A stretch of 64,000 nt of DNA, from the NCBI GenBank assembly GCA_037128595.1, contig JBAXWB010000018.1, forward strand, positions 1 to 64,000. The letters are read 5' to 3'. Below, piece by piece: positions 41,059-50,056 of this stretch (within the stretch, counting starts at the first letter, position 1; each line of letters begins with the position of its first letter). The position numbers were made by a program, and so were the translations under genes. This DNA is from a bacterium (GTDB lineage Bacteria > Verrucomicrobiota > Kiritimatiellia > CAIKKV01 > CAITUY01). The notes under the pieces are model-generated. The model ran no database searches, was not told the origin of the DNA, and saw nothing but the letters and a program-made list of their open reading frames with translations.

Positions 41059-42942
41059 CTAACGGATCCCGTAAACCGTGCCGATCAGATAGGTCAAAGA
41101 TCCGTAGAGGTGTACCTCAAGGGCATCAGGCACGCCGTTGTTATTCAGGTCAACCGTCATCCAGTCGGGAAGCGTTGCCGTGATGCGGACATCGTCCAGA
41201 TAAGCCACCCCCCTGTTATGCACCTGAAAGCTCGAATACGTGCTTCCTCCTGCCGCAAACGGCTGATCGACCAGCAACAAAACGCCATTAAGGAATATCG
41301 AGATTTTACGTAGTGAAAAATCCTGACACACGGTCAAGCGGATGAACTGATTTTCCTGTATTACCGGAACGGGTCCATTGGTGTAATTTTGCATGCAGGT
41401 CACCCAACCGCCGGCGGTGGCTACCACCAGATAGCCGCTCCGATTCACATAACTGACGAACAGGGCGGTACCGGTCGGCGCATTGATCGGCTCCCCTCCC
41501 AAATGTGGTGCCAGATAAAAGTCTGACCACACTTTCTGATCGGCGGCTGAGACCATGCGGTTTGAGATGACGGCACTATCCGGCAAAAAGACCGCCTGAC
41601 TCACCGTTCGGCCCAGGCTATATCCGGCCAGCCCCCCGCCATTGGTCACCACCACGCCTGCCGTGGCACCCCATCCGCGGAATCCCAAGGCGTTGATTAC
41701 TGAGCCTAAAGCATATTTCTGAAAATCATCAACAAAGGGAATCCCCATCACGGCATGATCAGTGAGATTATTCGTGACCGCAAACGGGCCGGTCATATCC
41801 ACCCCAGTCAGGGATGAGATGAACCGGGAGGTTGCTCCCTGAAAGTCCAATCTGCCCCCAGGGGTGAGAGACAAAACCCCCGAATGATTGAACGTCACGC
41901 CCTCCGCCACGGTCACGAGCCCTGCAGATCCCACCGTCACCGAACTGCAAGCCAGAATACCAGACGACTGGACCACCCTTCCCGACACGTTCAAAGTTGA
42001 CACGGTCACATTCTGGTTCAATGTAAGAGCCACCCCCGCCGCCACCGTGATACTTCCGGAAACCGTGAAGGCCGTCCCGGCGACAGTCACATTCTGGGTG
42101 ATGGTCAGCGCTTCGTTATAAGTCCCCCCGTTCACACAGAGAACATCCCGCGGCCGATAGGCATTCAATGCGGCCTGCAAGGTGGGATATACCGGGTAAC
42201 CGCTGCTTCCGCCAACATACTGTGTTCGTGCGGCATACCCGTAAAGCTGCAATTCCCGGGCATCCGCCAAGCCTCCGGCATCCCCGTTCCGGTTGGCCGT
42301 CAGGGTCGGGTTGCAGGAGGTTTGAATCCATACATCGTCCAACCAGGCGCTATTTTGTGCATTGCGGGCGATGAATTTACCATAGGTGGCCGCCGTCCCC
42401 ACAAAGGGAAGATCCTGGATTACCAACTGGTCATTGACCATCAGGGCTGAATTAGACTTTGCATAGTCCTGATAAATAGAAATATGGGCCCAATTACTTG
42501 TAATCGGCTGGACAGGCATGCCCCACACATCATTACTGCAGGTTACCCAGCCATTTGAAGTGGCCACCACGACATAGCCGGCGGTACTGTAATAATGGAT
42601 ATGACTGGCGGCATTCGTGGGGGGCGCCAGTTGGACATCCCCTTTAAACGGCTTGATATGGAAATCGGTCCATACTGCGGATAAGACATTTGAGTTCACC
42701 CCATTTGTCAGCCCCGCATGCCCACTGAAAGACACCGAATTGGTCGCGGCCGCATCCGCAAAACGGTTGACCCCATTGGTTACCACCACGTTTGAATCAG
42801 AGCTCCAGTGATTCGTCGCAGTAGTAAAATCAAGCCCCACCCCATATCCCTGAAAGTCGTCACTAACGGGCAGCACAGCCCCGGCACTCATTGCTATCCC
42901 CATCACGGCGGAGAGAACCCAAAATTTTATCATGCTTTTCAT
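41059..42942 (-). CDS. Secreted two-fold LamG-like protein with central parallel beta segment
   Basis: The protein reads as repeat, middle, repeat. The N-terminal DDFQGYGVGLDFTTATNHWSS section with FHIKPFKGDVQLAPPTNAAS and LDDVWIQT resembles the section beginning FVDDFQKYALGSVINALGF through FYLAPHLGGEPINAPTGTA and LDDVRITAT. Each copy ends in a calcium-type DxNxNGVPDA/NRNGDAGG motif followed by LxLYG. Between them lies a beta-helix-like stretch (NVTVAGTAFTVSGSITVAAG) with a pectin-lyase-like periodicity. Signal peptide at the start. The chosen ATG 42942 follows GGGGGTGAC; a start at 42966 is possible. Function unknown. Confidence 0.7.
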   Translation of the reverse strand: MKSMIKFWVLSAVMGIAMSAGAVLPVSDDFQGYGVGLDFTTATNHWSSDSNVVVTNGVNRFADAAATNSVSFSGHAGLTNGVNSNVLSAVWTDFHIKPFKGDVQLAPPTNAASHIHYYSTAGYVVVATSNGWVTCSNDVWGMPVQPITSNWAHISIYQDYAKSNSALMVNDQLVIQDLPFVGTAATYGKFIARNAQNSAWLDDVWIQTSCNPTLTANRNGDAGGLADARELQLYGYAARTQYVGGSSGYPVYPTLQAALNAYRPRDVLCVNGGTYNEALTITQNVTVAGTAFTVSGSITVAAGVALTLNQNVTVSTLNVSGRVVQSSGILACSSVTVGSAGLVTVAEGVTFNHSGVLSLTPGGRLDFQGATSRFISSLTGVDMTGPFAVTNNLTDHAVMGIPFVDDFQKYALGSVINALGFRGWGATAGVVVTNGGGLAGYSLGRTVSQAVFLPDSAVISNRMVSAADQKVWSDFYLAPHLGGEPINAPTGTALFVSYVNRSGYLVVATAGGWVTCMQNYTNGPVPVIQENQFIRLTVCQDFSLRKISIFLNGVLLLVDQPFAAGGSTYSSFQVHNRGVAYLDDVRITATLPDWMTVDLNNNGVPDALEVHLYGSLTYLIGTVYGIR

Positions 42943-42975
42943 GTCACCCCCAGTCATCAACCGCATCGGGCTGGA

Positions 42976-44814
42976 TTACATGATGATGATCATCGTGGCT
43001 TCCGAAGGTATCAGAACCCATTCGGCAGGGGTCACAAACGTGGCGTTATTGGGATTCAGCAGATTCGAATAAAAGACACGCTCAGCCCCGCTGAAGCCCT
43101 GAAGGTTCACCGTGGCTCCGGGCGACAAAGCGCTCAGGTCCAGGTTTTTCACATAAAGCGCCTTTTTGCCTGCTCCCACACTATTGGTCAGCGTGAGGGT
43201 GCTATTATCAGACACAAACGCGAGCCGGTTGATGGAGAACGGTTCATCGGCGACACTGACATTATACCCGTGATCGGTACTTAAGGCCTCCATCTGGACG
43301 TTTGTACCAATGGCCAGGGTACCTTGGGCTGCCCAACCCCACTGTGCACTGTTGGTCATGGCCACATGCAGAACGGCGTTGGAGAGCGTCATCATGGAGT
43401 TTGCGCCCACATTGACGACGGCATTGGTACCAAGACGCATTTTCAAAGTCTGATCAAGCGCCGCCCCGGTCACCGTATTCGTTGTGTTGGCCACAATATC
43501 AAAAGTAGCCGCAGACTGATCATCCGAGAAGTGAAAAGCATAAGGATCGGAATCAGCCGCATACCCCTCCATGCGCGCTCCACTCATGGAAAGCGTGCCC
43601 CCATTATGAATGCGCAAATAGCTATGACTGGTATACGTGACATCGCGCGCCACATGCAAAGTTGTCCCCGCCCCCATCGCGAAGCATCCATTCACCCCAC
43701 TGATCAGCATGCTTCTGCCGTAATTAATCCTGTACATCCCGCCAGCGCCGGAAACAGCTCCTGTCCGCGACAGGATGAACAGATTGAAATACTGATCAAC
43801 TGTATTTCCCGCCGTCCGGAGAAACAAACGTCCCGTTCCGGCAAGTAGATTCGTCCCCGTTTGAGAGTTATCTTTGCCACCAAATGAGGACGCCACATTA
43901 TTAAAAGTGATGTCAACCACCCCCGCTCCACCGACGACCGCGCTTGCTCCGGACGTCTGCACATGGAATGCCCGTTGCACATTTGTCCAGACCATATCCC
44001 CGTTCATGGTTACATTGGCCCCGTCCATGAAATAGATGCTACCCATATTGGGCGGATCAGTTTGGATCAAAGTCCGGTTACAGGTCAGGGTTCCTCCAAA
44101 CGTAACCGACGAATTGTAACGGATGTAGAGAAGTCCAGGTCCATCAATGGTCCCGGATCCCGTTATGGCCACCTTTGCACTCCCCGCAATGGCATTAAGC
44201 CTCCCGGGCCCCGTAATCGTCCCATTGTTCGTAAATAAGAACGGAGAATAATCAATCGTCCCGAATGTAAACCCACTTGCCGCACCGATCTCAACCCGGC
44301 CTCCTGCATCAATAGCAAAGGTGCGATCTTTTCCTGCACTCCACTGCCGGTCATCCGTACTGGTGGATTTCCACACTCCGCCCGAGCGAATGGTGACGGA
44401 GGCTGCCTCCGTAAGCGCAGTTGATAAAGAACTCAATTCCATCATTTGCTCAAACACACCGTGAGGACCAACGGTAATAGGGCCGTTTATCCCCGCCCTC
44501 TGGATAGCACTTCCGGTAAGCAACAGCGTATGTGTGCCAGAGCCCGTCGTAGTCCCGATGTCAATGGCACCCACATCAATTCTTTGAATGTCATTCTTCC
44601 ACTGGGAGCTATAGTCTCCATCCACATTGATGGAAATATCATTGGTGGACACTGGCGCAACCCCGCCCACCCATCGCGCCGGGTTGGTCCATATTCCTGT
44701 CGTTGCATCGAGCCATACAGAGGTCGTCGCTCGTGCCGTCAGCCCGCCTGCCAGCAGGATTACGCCAAACAGGAGCCCCAGGATTGATTTCGATAAAAAC
44801 GTTACTGTATTCAT
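42976..44814 (-). CDS. Secreted beta-strand-repeat protein (autotransporter-associated type)
   Basis: After a signal peptide (ILGLLFGVILLAGGLTARA), the opening SVWLDATTGIWTNPARWVGG is the typical start of autotransporter-associated or G8-like beta-helix passengers. Long Thr/Asn/Gly-rich beta strands follow (NNGTITGPGRLNAIAG, VGPHGVFEQM, VTGAALDQTLKMRLG). The end reads VLIPSEATMIIIM and then stop. This resembles the front of a PEP-CTERM sorting tag (PEPxT) but has no following helix with Arg tail. Start ATG 44814 with GGGGAG upstream. It is the first gene of a three-gene minus-strand run. Confidence 0.7.
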   Translation of the reverse strand: MNTVTFLSKSILGLLFGVILLAGGLTARATTSVWLDATTGIWTNPARWVGGVAPVSTNDISINVDGDYSSQWKNDIQRIDVGAIDIGTTTGSGTHTLLLTGSAIQRAGINGPITVGPHGVFEQMMELSSLSTALTEAASVTIRSGGVWKSTSTDDRQWSAGKDRTFAIDAGGRVEIGAASGFTFGTIDYSPFLFTNNGTITGPGRLNAIAGSAKVAITGSGTIDGPGLLYIRYNSSVTFGGTLTCNRTLIQTDPPNMGSIYFMDGANVTMNGDMVWTNVQRAFHVQTSGASAVVGGAGVVDITFNNVASSFGGKDNSQTGTNLLAGTGRLFLRTAGNTVDQYFNLFILSRTGAVSGAGGMYRINYGRSMLISGVNGCFAMGAGTTLHVARDVTYTSHSYLRIHNGGTLSMSGARMEGYAADSDPYAFHFSDDQSAATFDIVANTTNTVTGAALDQTLKMRLGTNAVVNVGANSMMTLSNAVLHVAMTNSAQWGWAAQGTLAIGTNVQMEALSTDHGYNVSVADEPFSINRLAFVSDNSTLTLTNSVGAGKKALYVKNLDLSALSPGATVNLQGFSGAERVFYSNLLNPNNATFVTPAEWVLIPSEATMIIIM

Positions 44815-44862
44815 AGTCGCTTTTCTCCCCTTTTCCAATTCGTTCTAATATATCCCGTATTC

Positions 44863-44877
44863 CACTTGTCACAAGTG
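44863..44877. promoter_or_regulatory. 15-base palindrome upstream of the secreted-protein operon
   Basis: CACTTGT, a central C, then ACAAGTG form a perfect odd palindrome about 50 bases before the ATG of the secreted beta-repeat protein. It is suitable for a dimeric repressor or activator. The rest of 44815-44980 contains no gene I can support. Confidence 0.4.
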
Positions 44878-44982
44878 ACTGAAAGAGACATACGTGTTTG
44901 CAAAACGGACATCGCCGTCCTGAGACTGGTTATCCGAGGCAAGAGGTCAGGAGGGCGAAAGCAGAGAAGAAGAGTTCCAGGC

Positions 44983-45016
44983 AAAAAAAATGCCCGCTGT
45001 CACTTGAACAGCGGGC
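44983..45016 (-). terminator. Rho-independent terminator of the HU gene
   Basis: On the minus strand the stem is GCCCGCTGT, a 7-base loop, then ACAGCGGGC (45016-44992), followed by A and a run of eight T (44990-44983). It begins 12 bases after the HU stop codon. Perfect 9-bp GC-rich stem with T tract, a textbook intrinsic terminator. Confidence 0.93.
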
Positions 45017-45028
45017 ACCCAGGAATCT

Positions 45029-45304
45029 TTACACCGTCAGGATGGCATCCTTGGCGGCCTTGGCGATCTTGAATTTCAAAACCGTCTTGGCGGGAATCTC
45101 AATGGATGCCCCTGTGGCAGGATTGCGCCCCGTCCGGGCCGCACGCTCCACCTTGACAAGTTTCCCCAACCCCGGAATGTTGAACCCATCCGACGCTTCA
45201 CGGAACGCCATTTTGACCAGGGCCTCCAGCAGCTCCGCGACCTGTTTCTTTTCAACTCCGACCGTTTCGGCCAACTCAGTAATGATTTCACTCTTGGACT
45301 TCAT
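45029..45304 (-). CDS. HU/IHF-family DNA-binding protein
   Basis: A 91-residue nucleoid protein with the N-terminal helices KSEIITELAETVGVEKKQVAELLEALV, the family turn FNIPGLGKLVKVERAARTGRNPATGASIEIPAKTVLKFK, and a short C-terminal helix. TGRNPATG is the DNA-inserting arm signature. AAGGAG lies five bases before the ATG, and a strong terminator follows. Whether it is HU-like or IHF-like is not decidable from sequence alone. Confidence 0.95.
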   Translation of the reverse strand: MKSKSEIITELAETVGVEKKQVAELLEALVKMAFREASDGFNIPGLGKLVKVERAARTGRNPATGASIEIPAKTVLKFKIAKAAKDAILTV

Positions 45305-45413
45305 AACGTCTCCTTGTTGAGATTGATAACAAACACCCCTTGACTTTACGCTCCCCAGCGTTCTGTAACAAGCGGATAATGCCGATAATGGCGCCCCGCA
45401 TCACCCCTCACCC

Positions 45414-46016
45414 CTACCACGTCATTTTCAAGAGGGGCTGGATCTTGTTTTCTTCGGGCAGCGCGGGGGTAGGATTTTGATATTCCCAAGGCCGCTCTGA
45501 AGTCACTACCGCCCAGACACCCAGCTTTTTCTCCCTGGCCTGCTGCTCGGCTAAGGCCAATGCTTGAGACTGGAAATATTGAGGGTAATGCCAAGCCCAC
45601 CCTTCCGCCACCATTTCCCGGTTGACCCATCTGCTCCCTACATAAACCTCGGCAATCACGTAGTCATACCCATCTTCCATGTCTTTGATACTGACCACCT
45701 GGATGGTCACCTCATTACCCAGTACTTTCCCCGCCAGAATCTGCCGGGAGGCATCCCAGTAGATTTGCCCTTTTTCGGGGGCTTCAATTTCCGCCAGCCA
45801 CACCTCAATTTGACGGGTCTCAGGGGTGAGCAACGTAAGCGTTTCCCCACTGGCCACGTCAATGACTTTGCCAATGAACACCTGTCCGACCTGAATGGCC
45901 GGACTTCCCTGACTTTGCAGACGCAAAGTTACCTGATTAGGCTCCGAATAAACCATTACCGGGAGCCATAAAACGCCACAAAGAAAGGTAGCATAAACTT
46001 TTACTAATGCGTTCAT
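45414..46016 (-). CDS. Secreted staphylococcal-nuclease-like protein, catalytic arginines missing
   Basis: A signal peptide (VYATFLCGVLWLPVMVYSE) precedes an OB-fold nuclease-like domain: KVIDVASGETLTLLTPE, VWLAEIEAPEKGQIYWDASRQIL and VGSRWVNREMVAEGWAWHY. In active homologues Arg35 stands in the VRLxGID strand and Arg87 in a YGR motif. Here the first is Trp (VWLAEIE) and the YGR motif reads DGYDYV. The PE of the Glu43 motif remains. Probably a non-catalytic fold; it may bind nucleic acid or protein. About 110 bases downstream of it on the same strand is HU; upstream it diverges from a binding protein. Confidence 0.75.
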   Translation of the reverse strand: MNALVKVYATFLCGVLWLPVMVYSEPNQVTLRLQSQGSPAIQVGQVFIGKVIDVASGETLTLLTPETRQIEVWLAEIEAPEKGQIYWDASRQILAGKVLGNEVTIQVVSIKDMEDGYDYVIAEVYVGSRWVNREMVAEGWAWHYPQYFQSQALALAEQQAREKKLGVWAVVTSERPWEYQNPTPALPEENKIQPLLKMTW

Positions 46017-46238
46017 GACGTCACCTCACCTTCTGTAATACGTACTGTTTTCAGATTCAGATAACGCGCACCCCTTACTTAACTTTAATCGTCCCTATGG
46101 CCTACCTCACTCCCTTCTTCCCCATAAACATTATACTCGGGACACCCTTGATTGAGAAACATAATATCCATTGTGTATCAGCCCCGGGCATCGAGCACCC
46201 CTTTACTTACCGTGTTTTGTTTGCGATAGTTATTACAA

Positions 46239-47390
46239 ATGAAACGCACCATGAGTCTGTTTTTATTATTCCTTATCGTGGGCGGTCTAGCCCTCTGGTG
46301 GGGGTCTCAGCGATCGACGTTGCAGCCTCCCCCAGTAGCCGTCCCTGCCTATGACCGTTATGATTACGGCCAAGGCGACACGTCCCGCATCATTGACATT
46401 GGCACCCAGCCCAGCGATCTGAGTCCTTCATTTATCAGCGAATGCCTGTTCCATGACCGTATCTTACAGCAACAACTCGCGACCGGGGGCTGGACGCTCC
46501 GCGAACACCGCTATCTCAATGGCCGGGATATGCTCCCTTACTGTGACGGCCGGCTCGAGCTTATGCTCCTCGGCGACCTACCGTCCTTCCTTGCCATGGC
46601 ACACTATCGCACCGGGCTTTTCGCCATCAGCAGTCACGGGTATGACACCATCATCTCCGCGCATACGCTCACGCCTGACCAATTGAAGGGGCTCCGGATC
46701 GGGTACCCGCCAGGCACCAGCGCCCATTTTACGCTCGACCGCGCCCTCACCATTGGCCATCTGGCATTTACCGACATTATTTCAGTCCCGCTTCAACAAA
46801 AAGACATGGAATCCGCCTTGCGCAACCATCATGTGGATGCGGTGATCGCCTGGGAACCAACCGCCTCCGGCATCTTTGCCCACCTCCCGGGCACCCGCAC
46901 GGTTTTCCGCTCCGAGACTTACACCTATATCGTGCTCGACCTGGATTTCTGTACCCGTCAGCCTGCACTCCAGCAAAAGCTTCTCGCGGCCGTTCTGCGC
47001 GCCATACGCTGGGGAAGTCTTGACGATCAGAACCTCCGCACAGGGCTCCAATGGATGCACGCGGGAGAACTGGCGTTCACAGGAACTGCTACCACCGAGG
47101 CCACTGACAAATGGATCAACCTCCTTCGCCTGGAAGGCATCGCCAACCCATCTTTCCCCATGCTGCCGCTTGGCCTTGCCGACCCACAGGGCCAGTTCCA
47201 TCAACAGTTCGAATTCCTGAAAAAGAATGGCCTCCTCGCGGACTCTAACAACTGGGACCGCATCAGCGCCTGCCTTGATTTGACAACCTTACCGGGAATC
47301 GTCAGCAATGAATCCAAGTGGCAGGTCGACCGCTTTGACTACGCCCCCGCCAAGCTCTTCAACGTCAATAAACGGGCTTTGACCAAATGA
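46239..47390 (+). CDS. Solute-binding protein (NMT1/SsuA-like) coupled to a histidine kinase
   Basis: One N-terminal membrane helix (MSLFLLFLIVGGLALWWG) is followed by a periplasmic binding fold of the NMT1/THI5 type: LELMLLGDLPSFLAMAHYRTG, GLRIGYPPGTSAHFTLDRAL and MESALRNHHVDAVIAWEP. It has no ABC permease or ATPase near it and overlaps the histidine kinase gene by four bases. By arrangement it should sense a ligand and pass it to the kinase rather than feed a transporter. Ligand unknown. Confidence 0.82.
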   Translation: MKRTMSLFLLFLIVGGLALWWGSQRSTLQPPPVAVPAYDRYDYGQGDTSRIIDIGTQPSDLSPSFISECLFHDRILQQQLATGGWTLREHRYLNGRDMLPYCDGRLELMLLGDLPSFLAMAHYRTGLFAISSHGYDTIISAHTLTPDQLKGLRIGYPPGTSAHFTLDRALTIGHLAFTDIISVPLQQKDMESALRNHHVDAVIAWEPTASGIFAHLPGTRTVFRSETYTYIVLDLDFCTRQPALQQKLLAAVLRAIRWGSLDDQNLRTGLQWMHAGELAFTGTATTEATDKWINLLRLEGIANPSFPMLPLGLADPQGQFHQQFEFLKKNGLLADSNNWDRISACLDLTTLPGIVSNESKWQVDRFDYAPAKLFNVNKRALTK

Positions 47391-49351
47391 AGCTCATTCC
47401 TACCAGCTTCCGGGCGCGTATTATTTTGGGCTTCAGCACCCTCATCCTTATTTTCATGGGGACGATGATCGGGGTTGAGTTGGCGGGTATTCCGGGCACA
47501 GCCATTGAAGGGAGTTTCGCCCGCCAGCGCGCCAGTGTTCTTAACGATATGGAGTTGGTCTCAACCCTTTTCAGCCAACGGATCAGCATTTGGTCCACTG
47601 ATTGCCGTAGCAGCCTCGAAGGGTTAAGCCGGTCCCCCTTCCTACGGCGCACCTTGGAAGCCACTCCCCCTGCGGGCGCCCTTGAACTGACGGGCGAACT
47701 CGAGGCTTTTTTATTGAGTCATTCCCCTTTTGATTCCATCGCCCTCATTGACCCTGAAAGCGGCACCGTCCGCGCTGAAGCAGGGAAAGTGATGAATAAC
47801 CGGTCTGCCGCTGACACCATGTTCACCCCCGCCCAACTGGCACGCCTGGTCATCCCCGGCTATTCAGAAACCATCGACGTTCATGCGTCATCCAGCAATG
47901 GCGAACACCTGCGCCTCATCCGCCAGGTGATTTCACCTGACAGCCCGAACAAGGTGAAGGCCCTCCTGGTTGGGCAAACCAGCCTGGACAACGCTTTCCA
48001 GGCGCTCATCGGCACGAGAGCGGCCCTTGACTCGCGCGACTGGGAACTCCTGCTTGCCAGCAATTTCAGCAGCACAACCAATATCATCCGCCAATACAAC
48101 CCCCACTCAAACTCAGCCAAATATATTATTGATCAGCAAAATATTTTCCCCACCTTAGGCCTGGCTATCTCCGGAACAGAAGGCGCCTACGATGGCCCCG
48201 ACGAAAACGGGCGAAAGGTACTTGCCTTCCATCGCCAGATCAGAATCAACGGCAGCATCGCCTGGGGGCTGGCGCTAAGGATGGATCATCGCCTCGCACT
48301 TAAGCCAGCTGCAGCGGCGCTTATAAATCAAGTCTTTTTCTGGACCATTCTCATGATTATCGGTATTGGCATCTGCATCCTGATCGCCCGCCAACTATCC
48401 AATCCTGTCCATGAGCTTATTGCCGTGGCACAACGCATCGACCAAGGCGATCTCACCGCCCGTGCGGTAATCAACGATCAATCTGAACTCCTTCTCCTGT
48501 CCGACGTCTTCAACAACATGCTTAACCGCCTCCAGCATTGGCATCAGAATCTAGAGCTGGAAATCAGTGAGCGCACCCGCGAGTTAAGGGCCAGCGAAGA
48601 ACGCTTCCGCCAGCTGAATTCGAAGTTGGAGAAACGTGTGATCGAGCGTACCAAGGCACTTGAATCCGCCAACAGCGATCTGGAGTCCTTCAGTTATTCG
48701 GTTAGTCACGATTTGCGTGCGCCGCTTCGTGCCATTGAAGGGTTCAGCCAGACTATTGAAGAGGACTGCTCCGGAAAGCTGAATGCCGAGGAAAAGGAAT
48801 ATCTGGCACTCATCCGGAAAAATGCCGCCAAGATGTCCTCCTTGATCGAGGACCTGCTGCGCCTTGCGCGCATGACCCGGACCGAAATGCGTCATGAACC
48901 CGTCGATCTCACTGCACTGGCCGTTGAGCTGAGCCATTCAATCCAAGCACAGAATCCGCAGCGCCGGGTCGACTGGAGAATTGCTCCCGGTCTCCGCACC
49001 CAAGGCGATAACGCCCTCCTGCGTATCGCCTTGGAAAACCTTCTTAACAACGCCTGGAAATACACCGGACACAGCGAACAGGCGATCATTGAGTTCAGCC
49101 GGACAAAGTCCGGAGAGCCCCCGGCCTTTGTGGTGCGTGACAATGGCGCCGGCTTTAACATGGAATATTCCAGCCGGCTTTTCTCCCCGTTTCAACGAAT
49201 GCATTCCTCACAGGATTTTCCCGGGACAGGTATTGGCCTCGCGATCGTCCAGCGCATCATCAGCCGGCACAGGGGGCGTATCTGGGCTGAAGCCACGGTC
49301 AATCAAGGCGCGGCCTTCTTCTTTACGTTAGCCGATTCTGATAACGCCTGA
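47387..49351 (+). CDS. Sensor histidine kinase
   Basis: Two membrane helices (near residues 5-30 and about 310-330) flank a roughly 270-residue outside domain. Then HAMP (QLSNPVHELIAVAQRIDQGDL), a coiled coil (LELEISERTRELRASEERFRQLN), the dimerisation/phosphoacceptor SHDLRAPLRAIEGF with the His, and a HATPase domain with N box LENLLNNAWKY, G1 DNGAGFNM and G2 GTGIGLAIV. Phytochrome-like HisKA. It ends near a small GC hairpin. No cognate response regulator is adjacent; the nearest orphan is at 30879-31523. Confidence 0.92.
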   Translation: MKLIPTSFRARIILGFSTLILIFMGTMIGVELAGIPGTAIEGSFARQRASVLNDMELVSTLFSQRISIWSTDCRSSLEGLSRSPFLRRTLEATPPAGALELTGELEAFLLSHSPFDSIALIDPESGTVRAEAGKVMNNRSAADTMFTPAQLARLVIPGYSETIDVHASSSNGEHLRLIRQVISPDSPNKVKALLVGQTSLDNAFQALIGTRAALDSRDWELLLASNFSSTTNIIRQYNPHSNSAKYIIDQQNIFPTLGLAISGTEGAYDGPDENGRKVLAFHRQIRINGSIAWGLALRMDHRLALKPAAAALINQVFFWTILMIIGIGICILIARQLSNPVHELIAVAQRIDQGDLTARAVINDQSELLLLSDVFNNMLNRLQHWHQNLELEISERTRELRASEERFRQLNSKLEKRVIERTKALESANSDLESFSYSVSHDLRAPLRAIEGFSQTIEEDCSGKLNAEEKEYLALIRKNAAKMSSLIEDLLRLARMTRTEMRHEPVDLTALAVELSHSIQAQNPQRRVDWRIAPGLRTQGDNALLRIALENLLNNAWKYTGHSEQAIIEFSRTKSGEPPAFVVRDNGAGFNMEYSSRLFSPFQRMHSSQDFPGTGIGLAIVQRIISRHRGRIWAEATVNQGAAFFFTLADSDNA

Positions 49352-49357
49352 TCCGGC

Positions 49358-49797
49358 CTAGCCGGAACCAAAATCCGGATGTCCATGCTCCTGTTCCCGC
49401 TTTTGCCACTCGTTTAGCAATCGCATTACTCCACACCGGCTCCACCAGTTTTCGGGCAGGTCACATTCCCTGTTTTCCACTGCCATACCGACTTCATCTT
49501 CAGCAGGATCAATTACGCCGAAACGGCGCAGTTGCCCCCTTAATCCCACATCTTTCGAAGTTATAACCCATGAGGAGAACTGTGTTAAAGGATTGAGACC
49601 CGACAACGGTAGCCCTTTCTGCTTTCCCCTGTTACTTGGCGTTCATTGAACCATTGCTCCACGTCAATCGGCTCAAGTTCATGGATGAATTTGTCTCCGA
49701 ATTTGCGGGCGAAAACCTTGAATTTCGAGAAATACCCATCAATGGTAATCTCGGCCGTGCCACCGCCGCGCTTACTCTGCAGGAACTCCTCAATCAA
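49358..49797 (-). pseudogene. Decayed tyrosine recombinase (phage-type integrase) remnant
   Basis: 49585-49797 encodes a typical integrase N-terminal SAM-like domain (IDGYFSKFKVFARKFGDKFIHELEPIDVEQWFNER, then SRKGYRCRVSIL). The frame stops there, but a shifted frame continues with FNTVLLMGYN-like sequence, and a third frame with VIDPAEDEVGMAVE, reminiscent of the NPA(E/A)xVE linker in integrases. No catalytic Arg/His/Tyr remains. The frameshifts are read by eye and need confirmation. It lies about 220 bases from the tRNA-Ser pair, a usual integration site. Confidence 0.5.
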
Positions 49798-50021
49798 ACC
49801 AGATACCGTTCTTTGTTGCGGCCTTGGTCTTACGCGAAATCATGATTCTTTTGTCACCAGTGATCTTGCGCGAAAGAATCACTTGCCAAGATGCCCCTCG
49901 CTTCCTTATGTTGTAACCCGTTTTAAGCATTGCAGCCCTCGATTTCGAATTTAGGATACGGGGCGATGATGTCAGTCTCCATTAAAGACATAGCCGCAAA
50001 TGCTTTAATACAAACGACTTT

Positions 50022-50056
50022 GGAGAGGTGGCCGAGTGGTCTAAGGCGCAGCACTG
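50022..50056 (+). repeat. Copy of the 5' half of tRNA-Ser(GGA), broken in the anticodon
   Basis: 35 bases identical to 50456-50490 of the intact tRNA gene downstream (acceptor 5' strand, D arm, anticodon 5' arm and the first anticodon base). The T before it is also shared. After base 50056 the sequence switches to the 48-base palindrome. This is a direct repeat of 434-base period around the GIY-YIG gene. The break lies exactly after anticodon base 34. Confidence 0.92.

Noticed and set aside
46097-46354. Short plus-strand frame before and inside the binding-protein gene
   Set aside because: Overlaps the start of the binding protein in another frame; no signals of its own.
49355-49380. Terminator after the histidine kinase (TCCGGC-CTA-GCCGGA)
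   Set aside because: Stem is short and no T tract follows; not counted as a terminator.
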